This document shows, piece by piece, positions 47,815-56,637 of a stretch of 64,000 nt of DNA (position 1 is the stretch's first letter; every line of letters starts with the position of its first letter). The stretch comes from Aquisphaera giovannonii (GTDB taxonomy: Bacteria > Planctomycetota > Planctomycetia > Isosphaerales > Isosphaeraceae), in assembly GCF_008087625.1 (NCBI RefSeq), contig NZ_CP042997.1:5580001-5644000 (forward strand), in the 5' to 3' direction. The notes beneath the pieces were generated by a model. That model saw only the letters and a program-made list of their open reading frames with translations. It searched no databases and was not told the DNA's origin. A program made the translations under genes and the position numbers.

Positions 47815-48426
47815 TCAGGGGGGCGAGCCCGGGGCGGAGGGGCCGTCCCCGGCGGGGGTCAGCCGGACGACGTCGATCGCCAGCCCCTGCGCCGTGCCCA
47901 TCACGTCGCGGCGGTAGAGGCGCGGATAGCCGAGCTTCGGGTCGGGGGCGAACCGCATCACGATCCTCGCCCCCGGCGGCTGCCCGAAGGGCCGCTCGGT
48001 CCGGAGCTGGGCGAGCTCGTCGGCGATGGTCGTGAACAGGCCGTCGACCCCGTAGAACCGCTTCTCGGCCGGCGCCATCTCGAACCGCCGCCCGTCCGGG
48101 GCCACGGCCTCCACCTTGCGGACCTCGCCCGCTCGCACGGTCACGAAGTAATGATTCCGGGCGATCCCGGAGCTGGTCCACTCCAGGTCGTAGTCGCGGA
48201 TCATCGCGCGGGCCCAGGCCTCGCGGGCGTCCGCCAGGGCCTCGGGCGTCACGTCCTGCCCGCCGGAGCAGCGGGCGTACAGGCAGAGCGCCGTCAGGCC
48301 GACCACGGCGAGCGCCGCGAACGCGACCGACGGCCGCCGCGACCGGGCGCCGGGCCGATCCGACCGGTCCGGCGGGTCGTCCTCCGGCCGCCGGTCGGCC
48401 GCCGCCGCGTCGTCCTCATCGCCCAT
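47815..48426 (-). CDS. Membrane-anchored DUF6174-like protein
   Basis: A 203-residue protein with a charged Arg-rich cytosolic head and one membrane segment (VAFAALAVVGLTALCLYARC, about 34-53). The outer domain has RDYDLEWTSSGIARNHYFVT, VRAGEVRKVEAVAPDGRRF and VDGLFTTIADELAQL, resembling DUF6174 proteins, whose function is unknown. AAAGGGG precedes the ATG at 48426. Confidence 0.6.
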   Translation of the reverse strand: MGDEDDAAAADRRPEDDPPDRSDRPGARSRRPSVAFAALAVVGLTALCLYARCSGGQDVTPEALADAREAWARAMIRDYDLEWTSSGIARNHYFVTVRAGEVRKVEAVAPDGRRFEMAPAEKRFYGVDGLFTTIADELAQLRTERPFGQPPGARIVMRFAPDPKLGYPRLYRRDVMGTAQGLAIDVVRLTPAGDGPSAPGSPP

Positions 48427-48533
48427 CGCACGCCCCTTTCCGGCTTCGCCCCGGGTCCAGCATGCCAGAACCGTCCGGCGGCCGACCAGCCCGGATCGCC
48501 CGGGCCCGCCGATTCCGCCCGGCCGGGCGGGGC

Positions 48534-49913
48534 TCACTTCCGGGGCAGGGTGCCGAGGAAGCGGCGATACTCCTCCAGCGCGGGGAGCTCCGACGAGAGC
48601 GACGTGCGGGGCAGGGGCACGTCGATCGCCAGGGCATCGCCCAGGGCATGGACGACCTCCTCCGGGGTGCCGCGGCGGAGGGCCCCCGCGACGCCCGGGT
48701 CATCCTCCAGGTGGAACGACCAGGCGAGCACGGCGAGCTGACGCCGCGGGGCCTCGCGATCGAAGCCCTCGGGCAGGGGGCGATCGTCGAGGAACCGGAG
48801 GACCAGGGAATGCCAGCGCAGGGCGTTGACGGCGTCCGGGCTCGCGTGCCGGCCCCGGAGCCCCGCCAGCTCGGCCTCGCCGAGGGCCGGCCCTCGATAG
48901 CGGAGCCGACCGGCGAGCCGCCGCATGGTCGCGGCCGCGCCCGCGTCCGGGGGGGGGCCCGCGTCCGGGTCGAGGCGGTCCGCCAGCGAGGCCAGGGCCT
49001 CGGCCATCCGCCGGGCCTCCTCCGGCGAGGAGGGCCGTCCCTCGTCGGGCGAAGGGCGGGGCGGCGTGGGGGCGGACGGGCCGGCCGTCGGGCCGGATGG
49101 CGCGTCGGAGCGGGGGCCCGGTACGGCCCCGGCCCGCTCCCCCGCCCCCGGCCGCGTCCGCGCGAGGATCGCGACGACGGCCGCCGCGGCCAGGAGCAGG
49201 GCGGCGAGGCCGAGGATCGCCGGCCGTCGCGGCCGCGGCGCCCCCGCGGGCGGCGGCGGGAGTTCGGGCCCCTCGATCATGCCGGGCAGTCGGGGCGTCG
49301 CGACGAGGTCGAAGCGGTTCTCGTCCCCGAAGGCCCAGGTCGCCAGCGAGGCCCGGCGGCGGACGCGCCCGGGCAGGAGGTCCCAGGCGGCGCGGGCCAG
49401 CCCGTCGATCGGCTCGTCGGCCAGGACCGCCACGCGCCCGCCGCGGCGGATCCGCGCGGCGATGGCCGCCGCGCGGCCCGTCGGGGCGGCGACCGCGGCG
49501 ATCGGGGCGGGAATCGTCATCGAGGCCGCCGGGAGCGCGACATCCTGATCGTCCGCGGCCCAGTCGCCGCGGAGGGAGTCGGCGAATCGGAACGGATCGG
49601 CGCCGGCCTTCGCGTACGACCGGGGATCGACGAAGAGCCCGTGGAAGGCGAGCGCGCCGGGCCGCCCGCGGTCGTCGTCCCCCTGGGGGAAGACGCCGAC
49701 GATCATCCACGGCCCCCGCGGCAGCCGCATCGCGAACAGCGCGCGGTGCTCGGCGATCCCGGCCGGGCGCTCGCCGTACCGCTGGGCCGCCAGCCGCAGG
49801 GCGTCCAGCCACTCCGGCCGACATCCCGCCGACCGGGCGAGCACCGCGTACCCCCGGTCCCAGAACGGGAAGCTCCCGTAGACCGCCTGCTCGAACCGCA
49901 TCGTCCCCGGCAT
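48534..49913 (-). CDS. Membrane protein with a possible GAP1-N-like N-terminal domain
   Basis: A 459-residue protein. The N-terminus MRFEQAVYGSFPFWDRGYAV, LARSAGCRPEWLDAL resembles the GAP1-N domain found in GTPase- or MoxR/vWA-associated systems, but no such partner is nearby, so the match is tentative. One membrane segment (ILGLAALLLAAAAVVAILA, about 230-248) is followed by a Pro/Ser/Ala-rich linker and an alpha-helical C-domain (LRWHSLVLRFLDDRPLPEGF). The ATG at 49913 has AGGGA 7 bases upstream; 49937 is the longer choice. Confidence 0.55.
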   Translation of the reverse strand: MPGTMRFEQAVYGSFPFWDRGYAVLARSAGCRPEWLDALRLAAQRYGERPAGIAEHRALFAMRLPRGPWMIVGVFPQGDDDRGRPGALAFHGLFVDPRSYAKAGADPFRFADSLRGDWAADDQDVALPAASMTIPAPIAAVAAPTGRAAAIAARIRRGGRVAVLADEPIDGLARAAWDLLPGRVRRRASLATWAFGDENRFDLVATPRLPGMIEGPELPPPPAGAPRPRRPAILGLAALLLAAAAVVAILARTRPGAGERAGAVPGPRSDAPSGPTAGPSAPTPPRPSPDEGRPSSPEEARRMAEALASLADRLDPDAGPPPDAGAAATMRRLAGRLRYRGPALGEAELAGLRGRHASPDAVNALRWHSLVLRFLDDRPLPEGFDREAPRRQLAVLAWSFHLEDDPGVAGALRRGTPEEVVHALGDALAIDVPLPRTSLSSELPALEEYRRFLGTLPRK

Positions 49914-50062
49914 CGCAGTTTCCCTGACAGTCGTCATTGACGGCCGGCCGCCGGGGATCCACGATGATCGAACGGGGCGATTCCGGCAATCGCGGCCGTT
50001 ACCATCGCGGTGCAATCGCCGGGCCCGACCCGGCGGTCGGGTTCCTCACTCGGGGGCAGATC

Positions 50063-50980
50063 ATGGAATCGCGACGCGTCTTCCTCCGCTCGGCGGCGGC
50101 GGGCCTGGGACTTGGGATGGGGGCGGGGATGGCCCCGACGCCCGCCGCCGGGGCCGATCCGGCGACGGGCGGGCCCACGCTCGCCGTCTTCACGAAGCAC
50201 CTCCTGGGCCTCGACCACGAGCGGATCGCCGACCACCTGGCGGGGATCGGCGTGACGGCCATCGAGGCGCCCATCCGGCCGGGCGGGCACGTCGAGCCGG
50301 CGCGGGTCGCCGACGACCTGCCGCGGTTCGCGGAGGTCCTGAAGGAGCGGGGGATCGCGATCGCGGTCCTCAGCTCGGGGATCAACGCCGTCTCGAAGGA
50401 GCAGCACACCGAGTCCGTGCTCCGGACCGCGAGGTCGCTGGGCATCCCGCGATACCGGATGAACTGGTACCGCTACGACATGAAGCGCCCGCTCTGGCCG
50501 CAGCTCGAGGCCATCGGCCCGAGGCTCGACGAGCTGGTCGCCCTCAGCAAGGAGGTCGGGATCGTCCCCTGCTACCAGAACCACTCGGGCGTGGGGATGG
50601 TCGGGGCGACCGTGTGGGACATGGAGACCCTGATGCGCAAGCATCCGGCGGCGGACCTCGGCTGGTACTTCGACATCTTCCACGCCCGCGTCGAGGGGGG
50701 CCTCTCCTGGCCCGTCCAGGCGAAGCTGACGCGCGACCGCCTGTCGGTGGCCAGCTTCAAGGACTTCGTCTGGGACGGCAAGCAGGTCCATGGCGTCCCG
50801 CTGGGGCGGGGGCTCGTGGGGCCGGAGTACGCCGATTCCCTGCGGAAGTCCGGCTACGCCGGCGCGGTCTCCTTGTTCCTGGAGTACCTGGAATCCGAGC
50901 CCCGCGACGCCGGCTACCTGGCCCGCGCCGCGGCGGCGACGAGGCGGGACCTGGAGGTGCTGCGGTCATGGCTGAGCTGA
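50063..50980 (+). CDS. Tat-type exported sugar isomerase/epimerase-like TIM-barrel protein
   Basis: A 305-residue protein with leader ESRRVFLRSAAAGLGLGMGA, a twin-arginine-like signal. The mature part resembles AP-endonuclease-2/xylose-isomerase-like barrels: LAVFTKHLLGLDHERIADHL, IGVTAIEAPIRPGG, IPRYRMNWYRYDMKRPLWPQ, IVPCYQNHSGVGMVGATVWD, GWYFDIFHARVEGG and DRLSVASFKDFVWDG. Metal-binding acidic/His residues fit the family. Its stop overlaps the next start by 13 bases. Substrate unknown. Confidence 0.8.
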   Translation: MESRRVFLRSAAAGLGLGMGAGMAPTPAAGADPATGGPTLAVFTKHLLGLDHERIADHLAGIGVTAIEAPIRPGGHVEPARVADDLPRFAEVLKERGIAIAVLSSGINAVSKEQHTESVLRTARSLGIPRYRMNWYRYDMKRPLWPQLEAIGPRLDELVALSKEVGIVPCYQNHSGVGMVGATVWDMETLMRKHPAADLGWYFDIFHARVEGGLSWPVQAKLTRDRLSVASFKDFVWDGKQVHGVPLGRGLVGPEYADSLRKSGYAGAVSLFLEYLESEPRDAGYLARAAAATRRDLEVLRSWLS

Positions 50981-52377
50981 CGCCGACGGCCGGGGCGGCC
51001 CCTCGGAAAAAGACCTTCGGCCCGCTCCTCTATTCGACGCTCCTGGCGGCCGGCCTCGTCGGCCTGTACTCGGCCATCGAGCTGGGCGGCCCTGTCCTCC
51101 AGCGATGGCTCGAGGAACGCCGGCTCGCCTCGGCGGTCACGAGCCGGGATCCGAACGAGCGGCGAGCCGCGATCGGCCTCCTCCAGGGCAGGCATCGAGC
51201 GTCGGCCGCCCCGCACCTCCGCAGGGCACTCCTCGATCCCGACCCCGAGGTCCGCGTCGAGGCGTGCGAGGCGCTCTTCCATCTCGGCGAAGATCCTCCG
51301 CGGTATGCCGACGTGCTGATCGGCCTCGTCGGCAAGGGCGGGGACGACGACGGCGTGGACCGCCGCGTGAAGGCGGCGCGGCTCCTCGGCTCCCTCCGCG
51401 CGACGCACCGGGGGCCCTCGCCAGGCCGATCGGCGGCGGGCGGCGACGCCGACGCGGGGACGGCCCTCCAGCGTCGCACCTTCGAGGCCCTCTCGCCCCT
51501 CCTCCACGACCCGTCGGACGAGGTCCGGGCCGCCGCGGCGGCGGCGCTGGGGCAAGGCGTCGCACTCCCCGAGGTCGCCGCGTGCCTGGAAGCCGCCGCG
51601 AGCGACCGCGACCCCGACGTGCGGCTGGCCATCGCGGGGGCGCTCGTGCGGCTCCGGGGCGGCGACGACCCCGCGGCGGCCCGGATCTTCCTCGGCCTGG
51701 TGGACGACCCCGAGCTCGCCGATTGGGGGCCGCTCCTGGAGTCGTTGCGGTCGGCGGGCGAGGCGACGAGGGGCCGGGTCTTCCGCTCCGTCGTCGAGGC
51801 CGCGCGGAAGGCCGAGCCCGCGAGGCGGCCCGAGCGGATCGCCGTCCTCTCCTGGGCGGGCGGCCTGGCGCGCGACGCCGTCCCGGCGCTGGAGTCGCTG
51901 CTCGACGACCCGGACCTGGCCACGAGGGCGGCCGCGGCCGACGCGCTGCTCGGGATCCAGAACGACCACGCCTCCGGGGGCCTCGTCCCGCGGACGCGGA
52001 TCGCCCGCGTCGCGGCCATCGGGGGCCCCGGCGGCATGGCCGCCATGATGGGCATGGCCGACTCCGAGCCGGCGACGATCGCCGACCCGAGGGCGTTGCG
52101 GGCGATCCGCGCCGTCCTCGCCGAGGTGGTCGGCAGCAAGCAGATCCCCCTCGAGGGCCGCCAGAACGCCCTGGAATGGCTCCAGCGGCTGACGACCGAT
52201 TCCCCCGGCCTCCCGGCCGAGGCCTCGTCCGCCCTCGTCCGCCAGCTCGGCGACCCGGACCCGGATATCCGCCGCTCCGCCCACGCCCTCCTCGGACTCT
52301 CGATCGAAGCCGGCCCGGTCCACATGCCGGGCGCCCGGCCTGAGAAGTCGGCCCCGAAGTCCCCCGCCCCAAAGTGA
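50968..52377 (+). CDS. Membrane-anchored HEAT-repeat protein
   Basis: A 469-residue protein with one N-terminal membrane segment (LLYSTLLAAGLVGLYSAIEL, about 20-39) followed by HEAT-like repeats: DPNERRAAIGLLQGRHRAS, DPDPEVRVEACEALFHLGED, DPSDEVRAAAAAALGQGV, DRDPDVRLAIAGALVRLRGG and DDPDLATRAAAADALLGIQN. The tail is Pro/Lys-rich. It probably acts as a protein-binding scaffold at the membrane. It overlaps the preceding gene by 13 bases, so the two are likely co-translated. Confidence 0.8.
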   Translation: MAELTPTAGAAPRKKTFGPLLYSTLLAAGLVGLYSAIELGGPVLQRWLEERRLASAVTSRDPNERRAAIGLLQGRHRASAAPHLRRALLDPDPEVRVEACEALFHLGEDPPRYADVLIGLVGKGGDDDGVDRRVKAARLLGSLRATHRGPSPGRSAAGGDADAGTALQRRTFEALSPLLHDPSDEVRAAAAAALGQGVALPEVAACLEAAASDRDPDVRLAIAGALVRLRGGDDPAAARIFLGLVDDPELADWGPLLESLRSAGEATRGRVFRSVVEAARKAEPARRPERIAVLSWAGGLARDAVPALESLLDDPDLATRAAAADALLGIQNDHASGGLVPRTRIARVAAIGGPGGMAAMMGMADSEPATIADPRALRAIRAVLAEVVGSKQIPLEGRQNALEWLQRLTTDSPGLPAEASSALVRQLGDPDPDIRRSAHALLGLSIEAGPVHMPGARPEKSAPKSPAPK

Positions 52378-52553
52378 GCAGTCCTCTCCGGCATCGTTCG
52401 GGGTAGGGGCAGGATCCGAATCGCCGGTCGAGAGGGTCCGAAGGCAAGACCTTCAGCCGGTCGCGCAGCACTGCGGCACCCGCGCAGCGACACCGAAGGT
52501 CATCCTCGGGTCTCCGTCCTAGGCGTATGTGCTTTTCGCGGCAAGATTTGTTG

Positions 52554-54749
52554 TTAACGCCGCGCTTGCGCCTGGTCTGCGATGGCCTGGAAGTCGTGGC
52601 GATGTCGGAGGGGATTGAGGTCGGTATCGTTCAGTAATTGCATCCGCCGCTTCGGATCTCGGAAATAGCCGCGATCGGCAATCCATCGCAGATAGGTGAT
52701 AGCTCTAGCCGCTCGCAATTCTCGGGAGCGGGAAGTGGCCCGCTCATCGGATGAGGCGAGCGAGAAGACGCACGCGGCGTTGTAAATGGCCATGTATGAG
52801 GCTGCGTCGTCTTCGGCGAGATACCCGGTCATCCGCATGACTCTAGGGTCATAAGCCCTTGGAGGACGGGACCACTCCTGTTTCGACTGCTCCACCTCCG
52901 CGGCCATGCGTATCACGTTCCGGCGCCACAGCCACGGCCTGGCGGCCTCCACACCTTCTATCGCGATCATCTCATCCGACACCAGCAAAGCCTCGGTGAA
53001 CCGTGACTCTTTCAGCAGGAGAGGAATCAATGTCGTCAGGCAAGCGTGCCGCACCCAATAGTCCTGCGAGTCGGGGTGTAGAGTCGCGTTAATGCATCGG
53101 AACTTCTCCAACGACCTCTTCAACCACGGCTCGGCCTTACGGGCTCGTTCCGGATCGAGAGGCGGCGTGAGTGAAGCAATCAACTCGCCATCGATCGGCT
53201 GGCCGGCGAGTATCAGGATTGCGAGTTTTTTCAAAGCATCTGCCATGGGCGAAGCTGACGTCTCATGCCCGAGGAACCCGGCTGGGAGCTCGATGAGACC
53301 TCGATAAGCAAGGGCTTGCGCCAGGATCGCGACGTCGGCGTCCGAGCGAAACTCCGAGTTCAGCCGATCCTGGGCCGTCCTGACCAACTCGTCGTAGAGT
53401 TGGATACCCCTGCGGCGGTTCGTCGCCATGTACTCGAGGAGCCCGTAATGGAGCATCGTGTTCAGGGTCCTCCGCTCCGATTCGAAGCGGACCCGATCTG
53501 CTTCATGTCGGGCGGCTTTCTCGAACGACTCTCTGGCGCGCCGGGCGTCTCGCTCGATCGCATCCCAGGCGAGGACAGCGCCCGTCACGGAGACGCAAAG
53601 GAACAGGAACGTCAGCAAGGCCGCGACGGCACTCGTCTGGTGCTGGTTGAACCACCGACGTAGGCGGGTCATCCACGGGTCGGCATAGACTGAATTGCTG
53701 GTGTCCTCGAGATAGGCCTCGACGTCATCCGCGAGGAGGGCCACGGAGGAGTAGCGGTCCTGTCGGCTGGAGGCCATCGCCTTGCGGCAGACCGCGGCGA
53801 GTGGCTTCGGGATCGGGACGGTTGACCATTCGAGGTCGGCCGATGGCGGCCGGCCGGTCAGCAGGTTGTAGAGGGTCGCCCCGAGGGCGTGGATGTCGCT
53901 CTCGAAGGTCGCGGGCTCCCCGGCCTGGCCCGCGCTGGGGCCGCCGAACTGCCGCGTGACGATCCGCCGGGAGATCGCATCGGCATCGGCCTCCGGCGGG
54001 GCGTCCTCCGGGCTCACGAATCGGCAGACGCCCCAGTCCACCACCCTGGTGCCGTCGTACCGATCGATCAGGATGTTCGACGGCTTGAGGTCGCCGTGGA
54101 CGCATCGCATCTCCTCGTGGGCGTATGCGATGGTCCGGCAGGCTGAGACGAAGTGCCGGAGTACGATCCGCCGTTGCGAGGCCGGTGCCCGCGGGTCGTC
54201 GCCGGCCGGCGGGAGGCGGAGCTGCCCGATGGCGTCGCCGAGCGTAAGGCCCTCGACGACCTCCATCGCATAGGCCGGCAGCCCGCAGCCGTCCCGGACG
54301 AAGCCGAGGACGGGAACGATACCGGGATGCCGGAATTCCGCGGTTACCTGCGCCTCCTGGAGGAAGCGACGCTCCGCGTTGGGGTCTTCGCGATAACGCC
54401 TCTTCATGACCTTGTAGGCGACCTCGCGCCGGAGCTCGAGGTCCCGGGCCCGGTAGACGACCCCCATGCCGCCGATGGCCAGCACCCCGACGATCTCGTA
54501 CCGCCCCGAGACGCCCATCGCGCCGCATTCCCTGCGGGCGATCTCCTCGCCGGTCTCGGCCGGCGTCATCAGGGCCTGCTCGGCCGCGAGCATGAGCCGG
54601 ACGTCCCTCTCGACCCCTTCGCGCAGGCCCGCGGGCAGCGACCTCACGAAGGCCTCGGCCGCGTCCGGTCCCACGTCGCGACGCAGGTCATCCCATTGCG
54701 CCAGGGCTTGCTCGACGTCCTGATCGGTGAGTGATGCGGTAAGACCCAT
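52554..54749 (-). CDS. Ser/Thr protein kinase with HGD and DWG catalytic motifs
   Basis: A 731-residue membrane kinase. The glycine loop is IGGMGVVYRARD (about 92-103) and the Lys is in VAYKVMKRRY. The catalytic loop reads VHGDLKPSNILID (about 217), with Gly in place of the Arg of HRD, and the metal motif reads DWG (VVDWGVCRF) in place of DFG. Key Asp residues are kept, so activity is possible. The kinase domain ends near 340, a membrane segment (AVAALLTFLFLCVSVTGAVL) lies near 374-393, and a helical, TPR-like C-domain follows. It lies 99 bases downstream of an ECF sigma gene on the same strand, the standard planctomycete pairing. Confidence 0.85.
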   Translation of the reverse strand: MGLTASLTDQDVEQALAQWDDLRRDVGPDAAEAFVRSLPAGLREGVERDVRLMLAAEQALMTPAETGEEIARRECGAMGVSGRYEIVGVLAIGGMGVVYRARDLELRREVAYKVMKRRYREDPNAERRFLQEAQVTAEFRHPGIVPVLGFVRDGCGLPAYAMEVVEGLTLGDAIGQLRLPPAGDDPRAPASQRRIVLRHFVSACRTIAYAHEEMRCVHGDLKPSNILIDRYDGTRVVDWGVCRFVSPEDAPPEADADAISRRIVTRQFGGPSAGQAGEPATFESDIHALGATLYNLLTGRPPSADLEWSTVPIPKPLAAVCRKAMASSRQDRYSSVALLADDVEAYLEDTSNSVYADPWMTRLRRWFNQHQTSAVAALLTFLFLCVSVTGAVLAWDAIERDARRARESFEKAARHEADRVRFESERRTLNTMLHYGLLEYMATNRRRGIQLYDELVRTAQDRLNSEFRSDADVAILAQALAYRGLIELPAGFLGHETSASPMADALKKLAILILAGQPIDGELIASLTPPLDPERARKAEPWLKRSLEKFRCINATLHPDSQDYWVRHACLTTLIPLLLKESRFTEALLVSDEMIAIEGVEAARPWLWRRNVIRMAAEVEQSKQEWSRPPRAYDPRVMRMTGYLAEDDAASYMAIYNAACVFSLASSDERATSRSRELRAARAITYLRWIADRGYFRDPKRRMQLLNDTDLNPLRHRHDFQAIADQAQARR

Positions 54750-54847
54750 GCGTGTTACCCCGCCTCGGGATGAAGAGCGGACGGCCCTCGGTATCTACGG
54801 CGCGAGCCGACGGGGGCATGTCGCATCGGCGCGAACGGAATCTGGAA

Positions 54848-55438
54848 TCAGGCTCCGAGACGGGTGCCGAGCTGGCGCAGGATCCGCATGTGATGGCGAC
54901 TGGTCGTCGCGCGATGTTCGCCGCGTGAGTCCGCGATCTCCTGGATCTCCCGGCCCAGGAAATAGTGGGCGACGATCAGCTCGGCGTCGGCCTCGGGCAG
55001 GCCCGCGAGGATCTCGGGGATGTCCAGCCGGGCATCGCGGACGGCGCGGCCGTCGGTGGTCGCGGGATCCGTCGGCTCGGCGAACGCCGCCTCGAAGTGC
55101 CGGCCATCACCCTCGGGGCCGTAGTATTTCCGGACCAGGTTCACGAGGGTGTGCGAGATTACGAGCCAGACGATCGCCCGGAAGTGTTCCTCGGTCTCCG
55201 GGGGAGTTTCGAAGACCGGGCCCATCAATTTGCACATCACCTCCTGGGTGACGTCGTCGGTCTGCAGGAAGGCCCGCAGTCGCGGGAATTTCCGGTGGAA
55301 GCTGGGCCGCACCAGGTCCGGCATGAGGGCGCTCAACCCTGACAGGAGCAGCTCCCTCGCGGCCGGGTCACGCATCCGGATGCGCGGGAAGTGCTTCTGG
55401 AGCAGGGCGCGAAGCTCGGTCCTGGGATCCTCGGCCAT
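54848..55438 (-). CDS. ECF-type RNA polymerase sigma factor
   Basis: A 196-residue sigma factor. The N-terminal LLLSGLSALMPDLVRPSFHR is followed by region 2 (FLQTDDVTQEVMCKLM, AIVWLVISHTLVNLVRKYYG) and region 4 (EILAGLPEADAELIVAHYFL, GREIQEIADSRGEHRATTSR and HHMRILRQLGTRL). It directs transcription of an envelope or stress regulon, often controlled by a linked kinase; here the kinase follows directly. The ATG at 55438 is preferred (GGAG 8 bases upstream); an upstream ATG at 55501 is possible. Confidence 0.85.
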   Translation of the reverse strand: MAEDPRTELRALLQKHFPRIRMRDPAARELLLSGLSALMPDLVRPSFHRKFPRLRAFLQTDDVTQEVMCKLMGPVFETPPETEEHFRAIVWLVISHTLVNLVRKYYGPEGDGRHFEAAFAEPTDPATTDGRAVRDARLDIPEILAGLPEADAELIVAHYFLGREIQEIADSRGEHRATTSRHHMRILRQLGTRLGA

Positions 55439-55501
55439 GATTCTCGCTCCGGACGGGTGCCTCCCGGCAATGCCCAGGATGAGGCGGATCTCTTCCATCA
55501 T

Positions 55502-55960
55502 CAGGTGATGGGGACGCTTGCCGAAGCCTTGGCCTCGACCGGCTCACTGGCCGGCCCGGGATTGGGTCACGGCATGAGCCGAGCCCGCCCCGGCAGATGC
55601 CGGCCCCGCGTGGATCATTCGAGAATCGTTTCGGCTATGGCGACGGGGCCGCGATCCGGCCGGGGGGCCGTTCGCGTTGCGGCCAATTTAAGTGGAAAAT
55701 CGGGAAGTTGGCAAGGAAAACCATGAATCAGTTCAAGAAAAATGACCGCGAGACGCGGCGCATGGGCTTCGTTGAACGCCCCTACCCTCCGGACCCGTAG
55801 AGGTACATACCCACTCCGAATCGGGATTCGACCGGACGAAATCGAGGCCCGTCCTTCGCCTGCGGGCGGATCGATGTCAGATCCAGCTCTCGCCTGGCAA
55901 CCCGAAGGATGAGGTAACACGAATCCGCTCTCAAGCCCGGTTCCCTCGGAGGCTGAAGAG
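55502..55960. other. Intergenic gap, divergent promoters expected
   Basis: About 460 bases between the sigma factor and the HAF-repeat gene, transcribed in opposite directions. No gene supported. A segment at about 55735-55805 resembles 59065-59130 downstream of the HAF gene. Confidence 0.5.
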
Positions 55961-56637
55961 ATGCAGTCACTGACTCGAAGTGGCCAGTCACTTGCGAACC
56001 GCCACCATCCCCGTCGCTCCCGCTCCGCGAGGCCGAGGCTCGAGGAATTCGAGCGCCGCGAACTCCTGAGCACGATCGTGGACCTGGGGACCCTCGGTGG
56101 CCAGGGCGTGACCGTGACCGACATCAACGACGTGCGACAGGTCGTCGGCAGCGAATTCGTCGTCGGCGAGGGGACTCGGGCCTTCCTCCTGGGCTCGATC
56201 GCCGGGCCGCAGGATCTCGGGATCCTCGCCGGCTACACGTCGAGTTACGCGACAGGGATCAATGCGTCCGGACGAGTTATTGGCTACTCCGAGAGAGCCG
56301 TCGGCGGGGGCCCCCAGCCCCGGGCTTTCTTCGTAGAGAAGGGACGGATGACGGACCTGGGAATCCTTCCCGGCGGGACCTCCAGCAAGGCGACCGGGAT
56401 CAACTCCGCCGGCCAGGTCGTCGGTTGGGCGGATGGGGCGGGCGGCGGGCTGACGGCATTTCTGTATTCGAACGGCAACATGTCCAATCTCGGTGGCCTG
56501 CCCGGTTCTTCCGGCGGTGAAGCCAACGCAATCAACGATTCCGGGCAGATCGTGGGCTTCTCCTGGGTCGGAGGGATAGGCAGCCTTTCCAAGCGCGCGT
56601 TCCTTTACAGCGGTGGGAAGTTCACCGACCTGGGGAC

